A stretch of 64,000 nucleotides of DNA from Gymnothorax reevesii (GCA_029721435.1 CM056576.1:73301876-73365875), one strand, 5' to 3'. Counted from the stretch's first letter, positions 21,614 through 33,871 are shown. Notes: generated by a model not told the origin, from the sequence alone. Made by a program: numbers and translations.

Positions 21614-22690
21614 ATGCCAGAATCTAAGGAAATTCAAGAACAGATGAGATATAAAGTTGTTAACATTAATCAGACTAGAAAAGGTTACAAACCCTTTTCT
21701 AATGCTCTAGGACTCCAGAAAACCACAATGGGAGCCAATTTCTACAAATGGAGACAACAAGGAACATGGAACCTTCCTAGGAATGGCCAGCCTACCACAA
21801 ATCCTCAAAGAGTGCATCATCAACTCATCCAAGAGGTCACAGAAGAAACCAAACTTACATTTCAGAACTGTATCTCTCTCTTGCTGCAGTTAAGGTCAGT
21901 GTTCATGATTCCATAATATGAGCGATACTGGCAAAAATGGCATCCATGGAGGAGTTACAAGGCAAAAACTATGCTGACCCAAAAGAACAAAAAAAGCGTC
22001 TCACATTTGTTTAGATTCTACAACACTGACGACCCCTAGACTTTTGGGATAATACTCTGCGGACTGATGAGTCACAACTGAAACTTTTTGGGAGACATGA
22101 GTCCCCGTACAACCGGTGTTAATCCAACACAGCATTCCACGATGACAACAGCATACCAACAGTCAAGCATGGTGGTAGTGTGATTGTCTGCTTTGCTTCT
22201 TCATGACCTGGGCGACTTGCCATAATTAATGGAACCATACATTCTGCTCTCAACCAGAAAATTCTGAAGGAGAATGACTGACCGTTGGTTAAAAACCAAA
22301 AGCTGAAGTGCAGTGGGGTTATGCAGCAGCAGCACAATGATGCACAGCACACAAGCAAATATCACCCCTGAATGACTCAAAAGGGGCAAAATGAATTGAA
22401 AAAAAAAAAATAAAAAGACTGAATTTTTTTTTTTAAGAGTGGCCCAGTCAAATTTCTTACTTGAAACGATTGAGACGCTGTGGCGTGTCCTGAAATAGGC
22501 AGTTCATGCTTGAAAATCTGTGACTGAATTAAAACAATCTGCAAGGAGAGTGGCCCTAATTACTCAATAGCGATGTAAAAATCTCATGACCAGATATCAC
22601 GAACATTTGATTGCAGCTGTTGTCACCATGTTAGAACCAGTAATTAGGTTTAGGGGCAATCATTTTTTCACATGGGTGATATAGGTTTTG
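21614..22690 (+). pseudogene. Tc1-like transposase, inactivated
   Basis: The start MPESKEIQEQMRYKVV at 21614 fits the family start, and the first 80 or so residues cover the paired-type DNA-binding domain (LGLQKTTMGANFYKWR). After about 21895 the frame breaks. Catalytic-domain fragments follow: DFWDNTLRTDESQLKLFG (first Asp at 22066-22068), TVKHGGS, and RLAIINGTIHSALNQKILKEND. Then comes QQHNDAQHTSK, where the second catalytic Asp is His (22333-22335), and an ETLWRVLK-like stretch with the Glu. A 22400-22440 poly(A)/poly(T) patch interrupts it. About 340 codons are usual. This copy has stops, shifts and a lost catalytic residue. Confidence 0.85.
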
Positions 22691-22830
22691 AATAACACTT
22701 TACCTTCAAAAAATGAAACGATCATCTAAAAGCTGCATTTTGTTTCCTCACATTGTCTTAGTCTTACAGAACATAAGTTTGAATGATCTTTAACAATTAC
22801 ATATTACAAGCAAAAACAGAATTAAGGAAT

Positions 22831-24460
22831 GAAGGAAATGAAGAGTTTGTTTCCAAAATGCAATATGTCCATTTTACTCATTTTGAGTAAATCAGCCTTT
22901 TCTATGTTGGTGCCTATTGCATTTTATTGAAAAATACAAACCTTGACCATGAAAAAACACACATAGTATGAACTTGCACCAAGTGCAAGAAGCACAGTGT
23001 TATCACTCAATGGTATTGTCTAAATTTTTGTAATTTTGCCACTTATTACATTTTGGAAACAAACTCTTAAAATACTTATTGACAGCACCATACATATGTG
23101 GCTTGAACTGCTAAATAAATGATTAATGTTAATTTCTGTAAAGCATCTAGCTGATCCCTAAAGAGATGAGCATGACCGGCAAAAACTGGATTTATGGTAG
23201 GGCACTCGACTTTTTACCTCCGCCAACGAAGTTGAGGCGGAGGTTATGTTTTTGCCCCAGTTTATTTGTTTGTTTGTGAACAACACAACTCAAAAAGTAA
23301 TGCACGGATTTATTTGAAATTTTGTGGGTGGATTGCTATTACATTAAGGGTGGACCCTATGGATTTTCACCGCGATCACTGAAACAATATGGTCGCCAGG
23401 GCAGCCATCTTGAAATCCTATCACACACGATAACTCAACTTTGCTCCCACTCATGTACATTTGGATTGTGCTGCCTTGGCAGACGTTTGCACTCTACGAG
23501 TGCCTCTAGTTTGAGTTTTCTTTGACAGTAGTGACATATTTTCGTTGGAAAAAAAGCGTTGCTCAACACTCTCCTTTCTCGTTGCATAGCTGAATAATTT
23601 TGTTTTATGCACATTCTGTCATGTTTTGTTACGTAATATGACTGGGTAGAATATACAGATAACATCTTACCATGCTTACCATGAACATAATTAAAACCTT
23701 TCGCTGAAGCATAAATTGAAAACGTTGTGCAGCTCTTTAATTTCTGTCCAACTACACTCTCCATAAGCGTCTATGGCAGAGGGGAACCCTCAGGGCCTTG
23801 TACGCCTTCAGAGAAGGTCTAAAAAAATCGGGACTAAAAAATAGGAGTATTAAATAAAAAGTAAGTATTGTTTTTGAATTTTCTACTTCATTTAATGTAA
23901 TATAATACATTTAATAGATTTTCTCTCATCTATGTTTTAAACTAAGCTTACTGTCAAGTTCACATCGGCAATGAAAGGGTTACTGTTCTGAAAACATGTT
24001 ATCCAAACAGAATTGCCTGTCTCTATCAAGACCTGGTCGGCTGGCTCATTAATTGGTTAAGACTTCATGAATCTGGGGGAAGGCCAAGCTATGCATAAAG
24101 TTATGTGTCTTGGTTTGGAGAGTGAGGGGCAAATTGACCAATCACGGTTTGATTTTTAGTGGGCAGGACAAAAACAAAAGATCTTAGACCTTTGTGAAGT
24201 CCGAACATCATAATCTCGGCAGAGTGCTGAGGGCGGGTGAGAAACACAGTTAAATGGCAGAGGATGAGAGCGACCTTGTGGCTAGCTTGATACTATCGCC
24301 TTTTTCAAGGCAGCCTTTCACAGAAAAACTTCAAATAATAAAGAAACGGAAGACCAACTCCAGAACTGGAATTAAAAGTAAAGGTTGAGAAAGTGGAAAG
24401 GCATTTCAAGATGGAAAATTATGAGCGCTATCTGTGGACAATGGGCTGTAAGAAAACACC
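22831..24460. other. Unassigned non-coding DNA with one short hairpin
   Basis: No gene was recognised. A 9-bp hairpin at 23216-23244 (ACCTCCGCC ... GGCGGAGGT) begins a passage (AGGTTATGTTTTTGCC, CAACTCAAAAAGTAATG) that resembles a widespread fish repeat. Its far boundary is not visible. Confidence 0.4.
23216..23244. repeat. Hairpin at the start of a dispersed repeat
   Basis: Perfect 9-base arms ACCTCCGCC and GGCGGAGGT are separated by 11 bases. I remember this hairpin at the edge of a common fish repeat, but I cannot name the family. Confidence 0.5.
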
Positions 24461-25450
24461 AGAGGTGTATAAAACACTCAAAACAAAAAACAACGAAGTA
24501 AAAGTAGAAGTACCATAACTGAAAGTTACTTTGGTAAAATTTGAAGTCACCCATGAGAATGTTACTTGAGTAAAAGTCTTGAAGTAGCTCACATTAAATG
24601 TACTTAAGTACCAAAAAAAGTGAAAAAATATACTTAAGTATCAAAAATGTAAGTACAAGTACAAAGTATTTTTCATAGTACACATAGAAAGAAGCAAAAC
24701 AACCAGACATTGTCCTGTCCTTGTTCTCTTTAATGAACTCTCAGGTGAATGGAAGTATTCAAAAAACACAGGCAATCTCTGCTTTATATTCTTCTTCCTC
24801 TTCTTCTAGTTTAGGTTTACTGGCGGCTTAAACAACCACTATAATTTATAGTAGAATGATATAGGATCAATACCATGTTGAATTTTTGCTTCAGAAAACT
24901 GATTTTTCTTTACTGCTAATTCAGATACCATGGACTCACTGTAGCTGAAGTGGTTGCTACAGAGGACAACGATTTTTTCTCTAATAATTGATTTTTTTTT
25001 TTAAACGGCTAGATAGTATGGGCAAGTATATTGAGCAGTTTGCACATCAGGCATAGCTGAGGAGTTAAACTCAGGCAATTTCTGAAATACAGGGATTGGA
25101 GTGAACTCGTCCATACTCTAAATCGTGTTCCAGCTCGAGCTTGCTTGTGAATATTCAACAACTAATCAGAGAGGGCCATCTAGTGATAGAATATTGTAAC
25201 TGCATGCATAAATTTGCAGCTCCATGTCTGCTGGCGGACACATCTGCACAAAGATACCCTGCCGAGCACCGTTGTTCTTTTCGAACACACCAAATCCAGA
25301 TAATCCTTAAATGATGAATTACATTCATATTTTAATTTGTAACGAAGAGGCCAGTGTCAAAGTAACGAAGTATACTTTTTATGTTTTAAATGTAGTAGAG
25401 GAAAAGTCCTGGTAAAAAAAAAACTCAAAGTATTTCTGTACAAATTCTCA
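24461..25450. mobile_element. Probable non-autonomous hAT-like element
   Basis: The left end reads AGAGGTGTATAAAACACTC and is followed by repeated ACTTAAGTA, AAAGTACAAGTA and GTTACTTGAGTAAAAG words. Near 25340-25430 the matching motifs AAAGTAACGAAGTATAC and TGTAGTAGAGGAAAAGTC recur. This is the layout of a common fish non-autonomous hAT-like family whose ends are CAGAGGTG. The right end is degraded, so the boundary is approximate. No transposase was found. Confidence 0.5.
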
Positions 25451-26712
25451 AAATAACTAAACCCTTTCAATTCATTGTACTGCTGCCTTTTCTCCGTGAT
25501 GACGTCTTTTCTCCGTTGGTGATGGCAGAGGTGAAGGCCCAGCTCTGGGGCTCATGTTTCGCCACTGGTCTATAGCCCTTCCATAAATCAGGCTTTTGAG
25601 AAATGACATGCATGGCAGAGCTATTTGTTCCTATTTGATTCAATAAATGATCTGGCTCTGTGCCTTTTTCTGGCACCCTGAAGAGAAACACCAAAGGGAA
25701 TATCCCCATCATTCAACACCCCACTCCTCCAACTGCCAAACAAGAACATTCATTTATTGTATTAAGCACTGGCAATGGTGCAGGACTGAGGAATAAATAT
25801 ATTAAAAGCTCAATGGCCTCTGGCCTTTAAAGACATCATTCAGGGAAGAAGGGCAAATACGACAGCTGTTAACGTGATCGCACGTCATAAACAAAAAGCT
25901 ACCCACATTGCCAGTGACACAATGACACCAACGTCATCCTTGAATGCTTCCTGAAGGAATATATGTTTCATCAGCCATGGCTGCAGGCAGACCAGGGTCC
26001 ATCATACTGTATTTGGTGAACTCAATTCTGACTCTAAGGAAAGCTGAAGAACATTTTGGCCCAAAAAATACACAACAAAATGTCATAAACTGAAACAGAG
26101 ATGAATATAGAAGACTAATGTTTTTCTAAAGAAGGAAGTAGGTTCAATCTGAGAGTTGGTAGGGACATATGTAATGCCAGAGTGTTATGCATGTGAGCTG
26201 GAAAAAAATTAGCATTATTTGAATGCAAATATTGCCTTCTCCATCAACAGAGATTACCGTGTGTTTCTTTGATGTTTTCTATGGTGCTTAGTGAGATGCT
26301 TCTGTGATTTTCATAGATGCCATATTCATAAACTTGTTTTTCTATTCTGTATCCAAATACTTTTGATTAGGTTTCTGAATGTAACTTAACAACTGTTATT
26401 TATTTTCATAACATTTATATGAAGCTTAACATAACTGAACAATTGATAAAACTTCTAATAATTCATAAGCAACTACACGATGTTAGGTTATATTATTAGT
26501 GACTGTTATAATGATTAAATGGTCTGATGCCAGTCAAACAATTAATGGCTGTACAAATCAGACTTGGAAATGCCTCGCTCAGTCTCTGCTGAGCCGAACA
26601 TCCCGTCAAGTTCCAGAATAAGTTAAACAACAGGTACCACAAAGAATTTTTGAAGAACTGCTTTCTGACCCCTCTCAAATACACATTTGGGAGAGGCAGT
26701 AGCAGCAAAAAT
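25451..26712. other. Unassigned non-coding DNA
   Basis: About 1.26 kb of mostly AT-rich sequence. No gene, SINE or terminal repeat was recognised. Confidence 0.4.
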
Positions 26713-26844
26713 TGTCCTGTGTCCTGTGTGGTGTCCTGCATGCTGTCCTGCGCAATGTCCTGTGTGGTGTCCTGTGCACTGTCCTGCACAGAGTCCTGTG
26801 CGGTGTCCTGAGCAGTATCCTGTGTTCTCCGCACTGTCCTGCAC
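26713..26844. repeat. 12-bp minisatellite (TGTCCTGNRNNN)n
   Basis: About ten imperfect 12-base units begin TGTCCTG and end in a variable five bases (for example CATGC, CGCAA, TGTGG, TGCAC). An isolated TGTCCTGCACAC unit follows at 26875-26886. Because the unit is four codons long, frames on both strands stay open and give Gln-Asp-Thr/Ser-Ala or Cys-Pro repeats. I treat these as by-products, not proteins. Confidence 0.85.
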
Positions 26845-27579
26845 TAGTCGCAGTGTCTTACGGCAATTGAGCAGTGTCCTGCACACTTGTAACAGGATTG
26901 GACAGTTTTATCTATTTAAATTTCATGCAGTTGGAGAAAGGTGATGGGTTTATATTTATTTTTAGCTTGAAAACATCGACGTTCGAATAGCACACATCCT
27001 TGTAGATTTTGGCTCTGTGTTGTAGCTAATAGGCTATGTAAATCGGATCAATCACGAGTACTAACCTGTTCAATACATCAAATAGAGCACGCTTCTCATG
27101 TTGCAGGACAGTCACGATCTGTACACCATTTCTAATTTTAACATCAATATGTTTCAAACTTGTCCTGGTTTTACATGGGTTTACAATGCTGATATGAAAC
27201 TGTAGTCATGTTGCCTGTTCATAGGCAGAAATACGACATAGCTTACTGTTAAATCACTGAATTGAATTGCCCAGAATGTAAAAACAATTTTGTGGTTCAT
27301 TCCGGAGGGATGACATTTGGCTTACTAGGCTGTGTCATCACCTCGTCCATCCATCAAAGCAAGTGTTTCAAAACTTGAATTACAAACTGATCCTTCCCAT
27401 CAAATAACAGTGACTTGGTTTAATTTTTCTAAGTAGCTCATATAAGAGGGGTTTGGATTGACTTGATAATAGCCTAGCGGTCATTCTGAAGGGAGTAAAA
27501 AACTCCAAATGTATCGTAGGCCTATCCTAAAAAATATGTCAGGCGAATAAGAATAAAGAAATGATCATCCCTTTTGAAA
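26845..27579. other. Unassigned non-coding DNA
   Basis: Nothing recognised beyond the stray minisatellite unit near 26880. Confidence 0.4.
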
Positions 27580-28010
27580 AAGAAGTGTACTTCAAGTTCA
27601 TAATTTCAAATATACTTAAGTAAACGTCAAGTATATTTTCTAAGTATACTTTTTGTAGTGTACTAGTGTCAATGTACTAGTGGTATACTAGTAAGTGAAC
27701 CAATTAAATACTACTTGGGACTAAATTGGCCCACTATAAGTTTATAAAAAATTACTTTTAAGCGTAGTTCAAGTTTAAGAGAAGTAAACACAGTACACAT
27801 CTAGTTTACATCTAAGTTTTATTTTATACCACAAATACACTACAAGTGAATGTTTTAGCATACTGTGAGTTGTATACTTCTAGCATACTTTTCATTTTTA
27901 CGAAAGTATACATTTAAGCATACAACAAGTAAACTAGTTTATTAGTTGTATACTTCTAGTAAACTTTTCACATCATGAAAACTATACTGTGAGGTATAGG
28001 CCACTGCTAG
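27580..28010. repeat. AT-rich repeat of AGTATACTT-type words
   Basis: The words AAGTATACTT, TAGTATACTTC, AGTAAACTTTTC and GTACTAGTG recur in both orientations across about 430 bases. The self-complementary content is typical of fish MITEs built on AAGTATACTT. The ends were not resolved. Confidence 0.45.
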
Positions 28011-28825
28011 AATGCTTAAAGAGTGTCATTGGATGTTTAATGACCGCAGTGAGTCAGGACTTCAGTTTCACATCTCATGAGAAAATCATCATCTTCATCA
28101 CTGCACTGGTGTATTATTCCAACAGAGAGAAGATCCCAATCTACTAGCCCACCAACAGCAACTTCATTTTCCCAGGTGGACTCCCATCCAAGTACAAACC
28201 AAGCTCAGACCTGTTTAGCTTCAACCACACATCTGGTGCATATCAAGTAGTTGTATGGCTGCTAGTCATAAAATTAGTACACATTTCATTGTCACCATGT
28301 CAGACCAGATAGCACTGAAGTTCCAATCTTCTTAACCTCATGTTTGAAAATACTGTGTGCATTATCTGTCAATCTGCACATAATGGCCAGCTAGATTGAA
28401 CTGATATCTCAGTTACAGGTAAAATATGCAGGGCATTGATGTCCACACTGTTTAAAAACGATTTAATCATTTATTAATCAGAATGTACCATCTTTCAAGT
28501 ATGCAGCACTGTTGCATCTTTTCTTTAGTGGGTCATATTTTTGACTGTGATACAGAATTCCATGAATAAAAAAAATATATATATTTCATTTGCTTGAGTT
28601 CTTCAGCCTACTGGTCAGGCTGAAGGCAGTGCTTATTCATATTTTATGCATATTTCTGGTTCAATATGAGAGAAAGAGGTTTTTTTTTGTTTTGAATTGG
28701 GAATTCAATAGGAGTTGCCATTGATGTGTTCTTATACTTTGGCATTCAATACAATATTGTGTTTGAAAATCCTGAGTATGTGTTTCATTGTGAATTCTTA
28801 TGTTAATTTACAGATATAGGTACTT
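28011..28825. other. Unassigned non-coding DNA
   Basis: AT-rich, with a short ATATAT patch near 28573. No gene signal. Confidence 0.4.
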
Positions 28826-28929
28826 ATAACATAACATAACATAACATGAATGGTGAGAATAGGCCGTTGAGCCCAACTAGGCTTGCTAGTTTCTTTATAA
28901 ACTGCTTATACTATTGTGAATATATCACT

Positions 28930-29583
28930 TCAGGTACTCCATGACTCAATGGTATCCAACTTTAAGTCAAGCTTGCTCTTGAAAACTCCTAAGGTCTCTG
29001 CCTCAACAATATGGTCAGGCAAGCTGTTCCACATCAAAATTATACTTTGAGTGAAGAAATATTTCCGAATATCAGTGCTACATTTACCTTTGGTCAACTT
29101 CCATTTGTGACCCCGAGCTCTACTAACAACACTTGGTTGAAGAAATCCTACATAATTCACTTTGTTAATCCCTTGAACATATTTAAAGACCTCAATCAGA
29201 TCACCCCTTAGTCTCCTTTTCCGAAGACGAAAGAGATTAAGGATCTTTTTCTCATAGCTTTCATCTTTTATACCTGGAATTAGCTTAGTGGCTCTCCCCT
29301 GAACTTTCTCTAGAGCCTCTAAGTCTTTCTTAAAGTATGGTCCCCAGGACTGTACGCAATACTCTAGATGTGGTCTCATGAATGTGTTGTACAAAAGAAG
29401 CATCACCTCCTTGGATTTGAACTCAATACGTTTGGTAATGTATCCCAGCGTCCGACTGGCTTTTTTAACTGCTACAGCACAATGGCTCGAGCCTGTTAGG
29501 GTTTGGTCAACAATCACTCCCAGATCTTTCTCGTGAGCAGCACATTCCAGTTTAAAACCTCCCATGAAGTAATCCCGTCTCAT
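28930..29583 (-). pseudogene. CR1-like LINE RT, C-terminal part
   Basis: The open frame of 217 codons matches the thumb and tail of CR1-like RT proteins: EKDLGVIVDQTLTGSSHC, KKASRTLGYITKRIEFKSKE, LLYNTFMRPHLEYCVQSWGP, LEALEKVQGRATKLIPGI and RKRRLRGDLIEVFKYVQGI, ending FFTQSIILMWNSLPDHIVEA. The ATG is internal. The upstream catalytic part lies in another frame across a break at about 29584-29620. This is the longest intact LINE-derived piece in the window. Confidence 0.85.
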
Positions 29584-29618
29584 GTTTTTATTACCCAGAT
29601 GTACAACTAGATGTACAA

Positions 29619-30715
29619 CTACAATTTTGCAGCATTAATTTTCATTTGCCACATTTCTGCCCAATTCTGGATTCTATCCAAATCATCCTGAATCACTTTA
29701 GTGGACTCTAAAATATTTGGCAAACCTCCCAATTTAGTATCATCTCCAAATTTAACTAATCTGCTCTCAATATTCATATCAAGGTCATTAATGTAGATGA
29801 GGAACAGCAGGGGTCCCAACACCGATCCCTGAGGAACGCCACTCCCCACATACCTAACTCAGATGAGATACCACTGACCACCACTCTTTGTTTTCTGTCC
29901 TGCAACCAGTTTTGAATCCACTTCAGAATACCTCCTGTAACTCCAATGGAGCTCATTTAAAAAATTTGTCTCTTATGCGGTACTGTGTCAAATGCTTTCT
30001 GAAAATCCAAATATATGATGTCATAAGCCCTGCTCTGGTCATAAGTCTTGGTGGTCTCTTCAAAAAATTCCAGAGGGTTTGTCGGGCATGACCTTCTCTT
30101 ATTGAAAGCATGTTCGCTATCCCTCAAGATACTGTTATGTTCAAGAAATAAGTCCAGCTCATCTTTTATGATGGATTCCAATATTTTGCACTTTAGATTT
30201 TTGCAATTTAAACTGACTGGCCTGTAATTTCCTGGCTCAGTACGGTCCCCTTTCTTATATATTGGTATTATATTGCCCTGATTTCAATCATTTGGCATTT
30301 CTGCAGTTTCTAAAGACCATCTGAAGATGGCGGATAGCGGCTTAAAGATGATCTCACTAACTTCCCTGAGCACTCTAAGATATAAGCCATCAGGACCTGC
30401 TGCCTTATCTGCCTTTAGTTTATGCAACTTGCCTAATACTTTGTTATCCCTAACCTCAATTTCCGCTAAATAATCTTGAGCATTGGACATGCCCTCTGGC
30501 CGAATAAAGACCCGCTCTAAGGTAAAATTCTCAACAAAGTAACTGTTTAAGGTATACGCAATATCCTTGTTATCACATAGCAGCTATCCATTTTTATTCT
30601 TTTTGTACTTAACCTGCTCTTTGACTTTCCTGTTTCTGCTACAGTACTGAAAGAAGCGCATTTTGTTTTGGTGGAAATGGTTAACAGGAGCTTTCAGCAA
30701 AGTATCCTCCAGACA
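29619..30715 (-). pseudogene. CR1-like LINE RT, catalytic part (disrupted)
   Basis: From 30715 down the minus strand shows FFQYCSRNRK, SYFVENFTLERV, KLKADKAAGPDGLYLRVLRE, EMPND, then a TGA at 30284-30286 where the family has Trp. Next come GNIIPIYKKGDRTEPGNYRP, IIYLDFQKAFDTVPHKR and VPQGSVLGPLLFLIYINDL. The active-site box at 29733-29750 reads FGDDTK, keeping both aspartates where the usual word is FADD. Frame changes lie near 29850 and 29950, and a stop near 30590. RT activity is lost through these breaks. Confidence 0.8.
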
Positions 30716-31887
30716 GCCAGGTGGGTATATAACATGACTATATCATATGCATGAAAGGCGAGAGAGTACGAGCAAAACACTAAAATTTCAACTTGCCACT
30801 CATTGAAATCCTGCTGTAAACGTTGCTACAATACTTCAATGGCTTCCTCTTGCCGTTCGGGGTCAGATTCGGGATGAAACAAGTACGGTCTCACAGCAAA
30901 ACATGCCACGGGAAGCTGTCCTGAAATATCTGCCATCTTGGTTTCCTGGTTTTTTGGGTCTGCACCCTCCCCCGGAATCGAACCAGCCAAGCAACCAATC
31001 AGAGCAGCGCCTTATTGCCATACCCTCCCCGCCCACTCAAAACAGCTATTGTTTCAGGCTGGCACAGACGGGGTGAGAGAAGTGGTCTCACTAGGCCTGG
31101 ATGTGTGTGGTTTTTTTTGTTACTGAATTCTCAATATTATTTTATAGACCCATTGGACATATTGTAAAGGAGCAATATGTAAGTTTTTGGCCAAAACTGG
31201 TCGTGCAATCACATTCAAAATAGTGCAGAGCGCAGTATCCCCTCCTCTCCCCCTGACGAGAGGTTGCCGGATCCAGCAAGAACGTCTACTACAGAGAGCT
31301 ACCATGTCTACGTTTCAATATCACCAATGATTTGCTCTCACAGGGTTCAGTTCAGAAAAGATTGAGACTAATGACTAACTTTAGCAATGGTCATATTGGT
31401 TAACTTGCTCGTCACTCTTTCGTGTGGATAGCCCACTAAAGATAATACTGTAATATATGTAAAGAATGAATGTGGACTCATTTGACCAATGTACTGTTTC
31501 AATTACATTTCATATTGCCATAATGGCTGTGTTAATGTTGGAACAGTTTCCACAGCGTCTCAGCATAAAGCCAGAGAAATGTTAGCAATGAAGAGCCACG
31601 GTTTTAATTTCTCTTAACAGTTTGTTACCTAGTCAATTCGATGACCTACCTGCATACGCACTAACGTACCATGAACGAACAAACATAACATTATTCGACT
31701 GTAGAGAATATTTAAAATGTCCGTCCCTACATTAAATAGAATTAAGTTAGCCAAACTTAGCTGAATCTTACCTGCCCAGGAGAAAATTGGCAACTTTGGC
31801 GTCGGTCTTCAAATTCTTCTTGCATTCATCCGTCTCCATCTTTCAAAGACATGTCCTATACAGATCCTTGTTTTGTTTCTGACTTTG
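30716..31887. other. Non-coding DNA with a possible dispersed repeat
   Basis: The stretch 31165-31310 begins TAAAGGAGCAATATGTAAG, a word I associate with fish dispersed elements. A related word in reverse complement occurs at about 62470. The rest is unassigned. The 30960-31060 patch is C-rich with no coding motif. Confidence 0.4.
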
Positions 31888-32620
31888 TCACGACAGGAAT
31901 ACTTCAAGAAACCACTATCAGTAAACACAGTCCGCCGTGCCATCCACAGATGCCACCTAAAACTCTACCATGCAAAAACGAAGCCATTGTTGAGCATGTT
32001 CCAGAAGCGCTGCTGTGTTCTGTGGGCCAAGGCTCATTTAAAATGGACTGTAGCAAAGTGACAAAGTGTCCTGTGGTCAGACGAGTCCAAATTTGACCTT
32101 CTTGTTGGAAATCATGGGTGTCGTGTCCTCCGGGCTAAAGAGGAGAAAGACCACCCCTCCTGTTATCAGCATTCAGTTCAAAAGCCAGCATCTCTGATGG
32201 TATGGGGATGCATTAGTGCATAAGGTGTGGGACACTTGCATGTTTTAAAAAGCACCATGAACGCTGAAAGATATATAAAGGTTTTAGAGCAACATATGCT
32301 CCCCTCCAGGTGACATCTTTTAGAGGGTACGCCTTGTGTATTTCAACAGGACAATGCAAAACCATATACTACAGCTATTACAACAACATGACTTCGTAGT
32401 ATAAGAGTCCGTGTGCTGAGTTGGCCTGTCTGCAGTCCTGATCTTTCACCGATTTGGCACATTAATTAAATGAAAAGTCCGTCAAAGGAGACTCAAAACT
32501 CTCTAGCAGCTGGAAGCCTGTATTAAACAAGAGCGGGATCAAATTCCAATGGCTAAACTCAAACTTGTCTCCTCAATGCCCAGACACCGCCACTCCTGTA
32601 AACAGGCTCCTGTCCCAACT
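31888..32620 (+). pseudogene. Tc1-like transposase catalytic-domain relic
   Basis: The frame opens mid-protein (LSVNTVRRAIHRCHLKLYHAK), then [19 protein letters not shown] with the first catalytic Asp, [29 protein letters not shown], and VFQQDNAKPYT with the second Asp. After WPVCSPDLSPI the Glu position reads Trp (PIWHIN) and stops follow. One frame change lies near 32100-32115, around the LLVGNHG segment, and more occur after 32390. About 330 codons are usual, so roughly the first third is missing. It cannot catalyse transposition. Confidence 0.8.
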
Positions 32621-32828
32621 TTTTTGAGACTTTTATCAGTGATCAAATTTGAAATGAGCTCATTTTGTGGATAAAATTGTAAAATTTCTCAGTTTCAACA
32701 TTTGCTATGTTATCTCTGTTCTATTGTGAATAAAATACTGGCTGGTGTGATTTGAGAGTCATTGCATTTTGATTTTTTTTCACAATTTACACTTTGTCCC
32801 AACTATTTCAGAATTGGGGTTGTATTAT
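31888..32828 (+). mobile_element. Tc1-like transposon, 5'-truncated
   Basis: A transposase relic is followed by an AT-rich 3' region that ends in CACTTTGTCCCAACTATTTC and GAATTGGGGTTGTA. This is the terminal repeat of a common fish Tc1-like family. The left end and the DNA-binding domain are missing. The fragment at 7638 carries a related but not identical terminus. Confidence 0.8.
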
Positions 32829-33871
32829 ATTTATGTTAGTTTGTCCAGTTACTCTAGAGCCACTGAAAATGGTGGACGATGTTTACAGATGGCAGTGATT
32901 ACTAATTACTGAATGCAAGTTTTTGTGAAACCCCTTGAATTAAACCAATACTTCAAGTCTACACTTCAATCATATCTTGATTACTTCATTTCAGATTCAC
33001 TGTAGTTGTGCACAGAGGCCAAATCATGAAAATTGTGTCACGGTCCAAATTCTTCAGGACCTAACTACATTTGTTTGCTCGGTAATTTCACAATAAAATA
33101 CCATGTTGCAGCGATAAAAACACCATATGCAAAGCATTATGTTCTATTTTGCCAGAGGCAAAAAGCTGTCTCAAATAACACCTCTATTATACAATGCCTT
33201 AAGTCTCATTATTGGTCCAAACTTTGACGGTATTCATTTGGTGAACTTGCTTAAAAAATTGGCTGTGCTGTGACTGAGTGGGTTGTTAGAATACAGGTAA
33301 AATATCATTGGAGAACAAGCTGCCATTGGTAATCAGTGTGTGATTAATGGTCATCTTCCCCACTGCCATTCAGATTGCCCTGCTTTGAAGAGAGGGAGAT
33401 AGGGTTCATGTGATTGTGCTGGTCCCCCAGGGATGGCTTTGACAGGAATTTCCTGAGGACAGGAATCAAGCGAAGCAGTGTCTGCCTCCCCTCAGCCTTT
33501 CAACTGAATACTTCTCTCATAAAGCTGCCTGGCTGAGCAGCCAGGTAAAAATGATTTTCACTCTCATTGCACATGCATTCCAAAAAGCAACCTACTTTTA
33601 CCAATATAAAACGTAAATAACAAGTCAATCAGTACAGTTTGGGGTACAACAATATCAAGAAAAAAAAAGAAAGAGGATAAAATAATGATCCTGTCTCCCA
33701 TTCCATGCATGATTTTTCAGCAATTATTAACTGAAAAACCCTTCTGATATCAGTGAAATCTGATACAGTTAAATTTAATAAATCAGTGGCTGAGGTATGG
33801 TGTCGAAGAGATTTTAAAAAAATTCTGGCTTGAAAATATATTATTCGTGTACTTCCTAGCCCTTCTCTGCA
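32829..33871. other. Unassigned non-coding DNA
   Basis: No gene was recognised. A small hairpin (GCCTGGCTGAGCAGCCAGG, about 33528-33546) is the only structure noted. Confidence 0.4.

Larger units (their letters stand above)
20955..22830 (+). mobile_element. Degenerate Tc1-like DNA transposon with nested MITE
   Basis: A leader with Tc1-family wording (AAGCCCTGTAGAATC, CACTTAAACTTGAACCTGTCTG) precedes a plus-strand transposase. It is followed by a 3' region with GGGGCAATCATTTTTTCACATG and AAAGCTGCATTTTGT words typical of these elements. The outer terminal inverted repeats cannot be marked, so the ends are approximate. A separate palindromic element (21116-21585) splits the leader. Tc1 elements move by cut and paste into TA sites. 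This copy cannot encode its enzyme. Confidence 0.8.
28826..30715 (-). mobile_element. CR1-like LINE, 5'-truncated and decayed
   Basis: The minus strand holds the RT half of a CR1-type LINE protein from about 30715 to 28930. A short 3' UTR follows (GGGCTCAACGGCCTATTCTC) and then a tail of ATGTT repeats (plus-strand AACAT units at 28826-28847). Tandem short repeats directly after the UTR are the normal 3' signature of such LINEs. The endonuclease half is missing, as expected of 5' truncation. Several frame breaks make it inactive. It is a different family from the LINE at 4.4-6.7 kb, since its tail domain and 3' end differ. Confidence 0.85.

Noticed and set aside
26496..26944. Open frames with QDTAQDS-like or CPVWCPA-like repeats on both strands
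   Set aside because: The 12-bp minisatellite creates them; non-repeat parts carry no motif.
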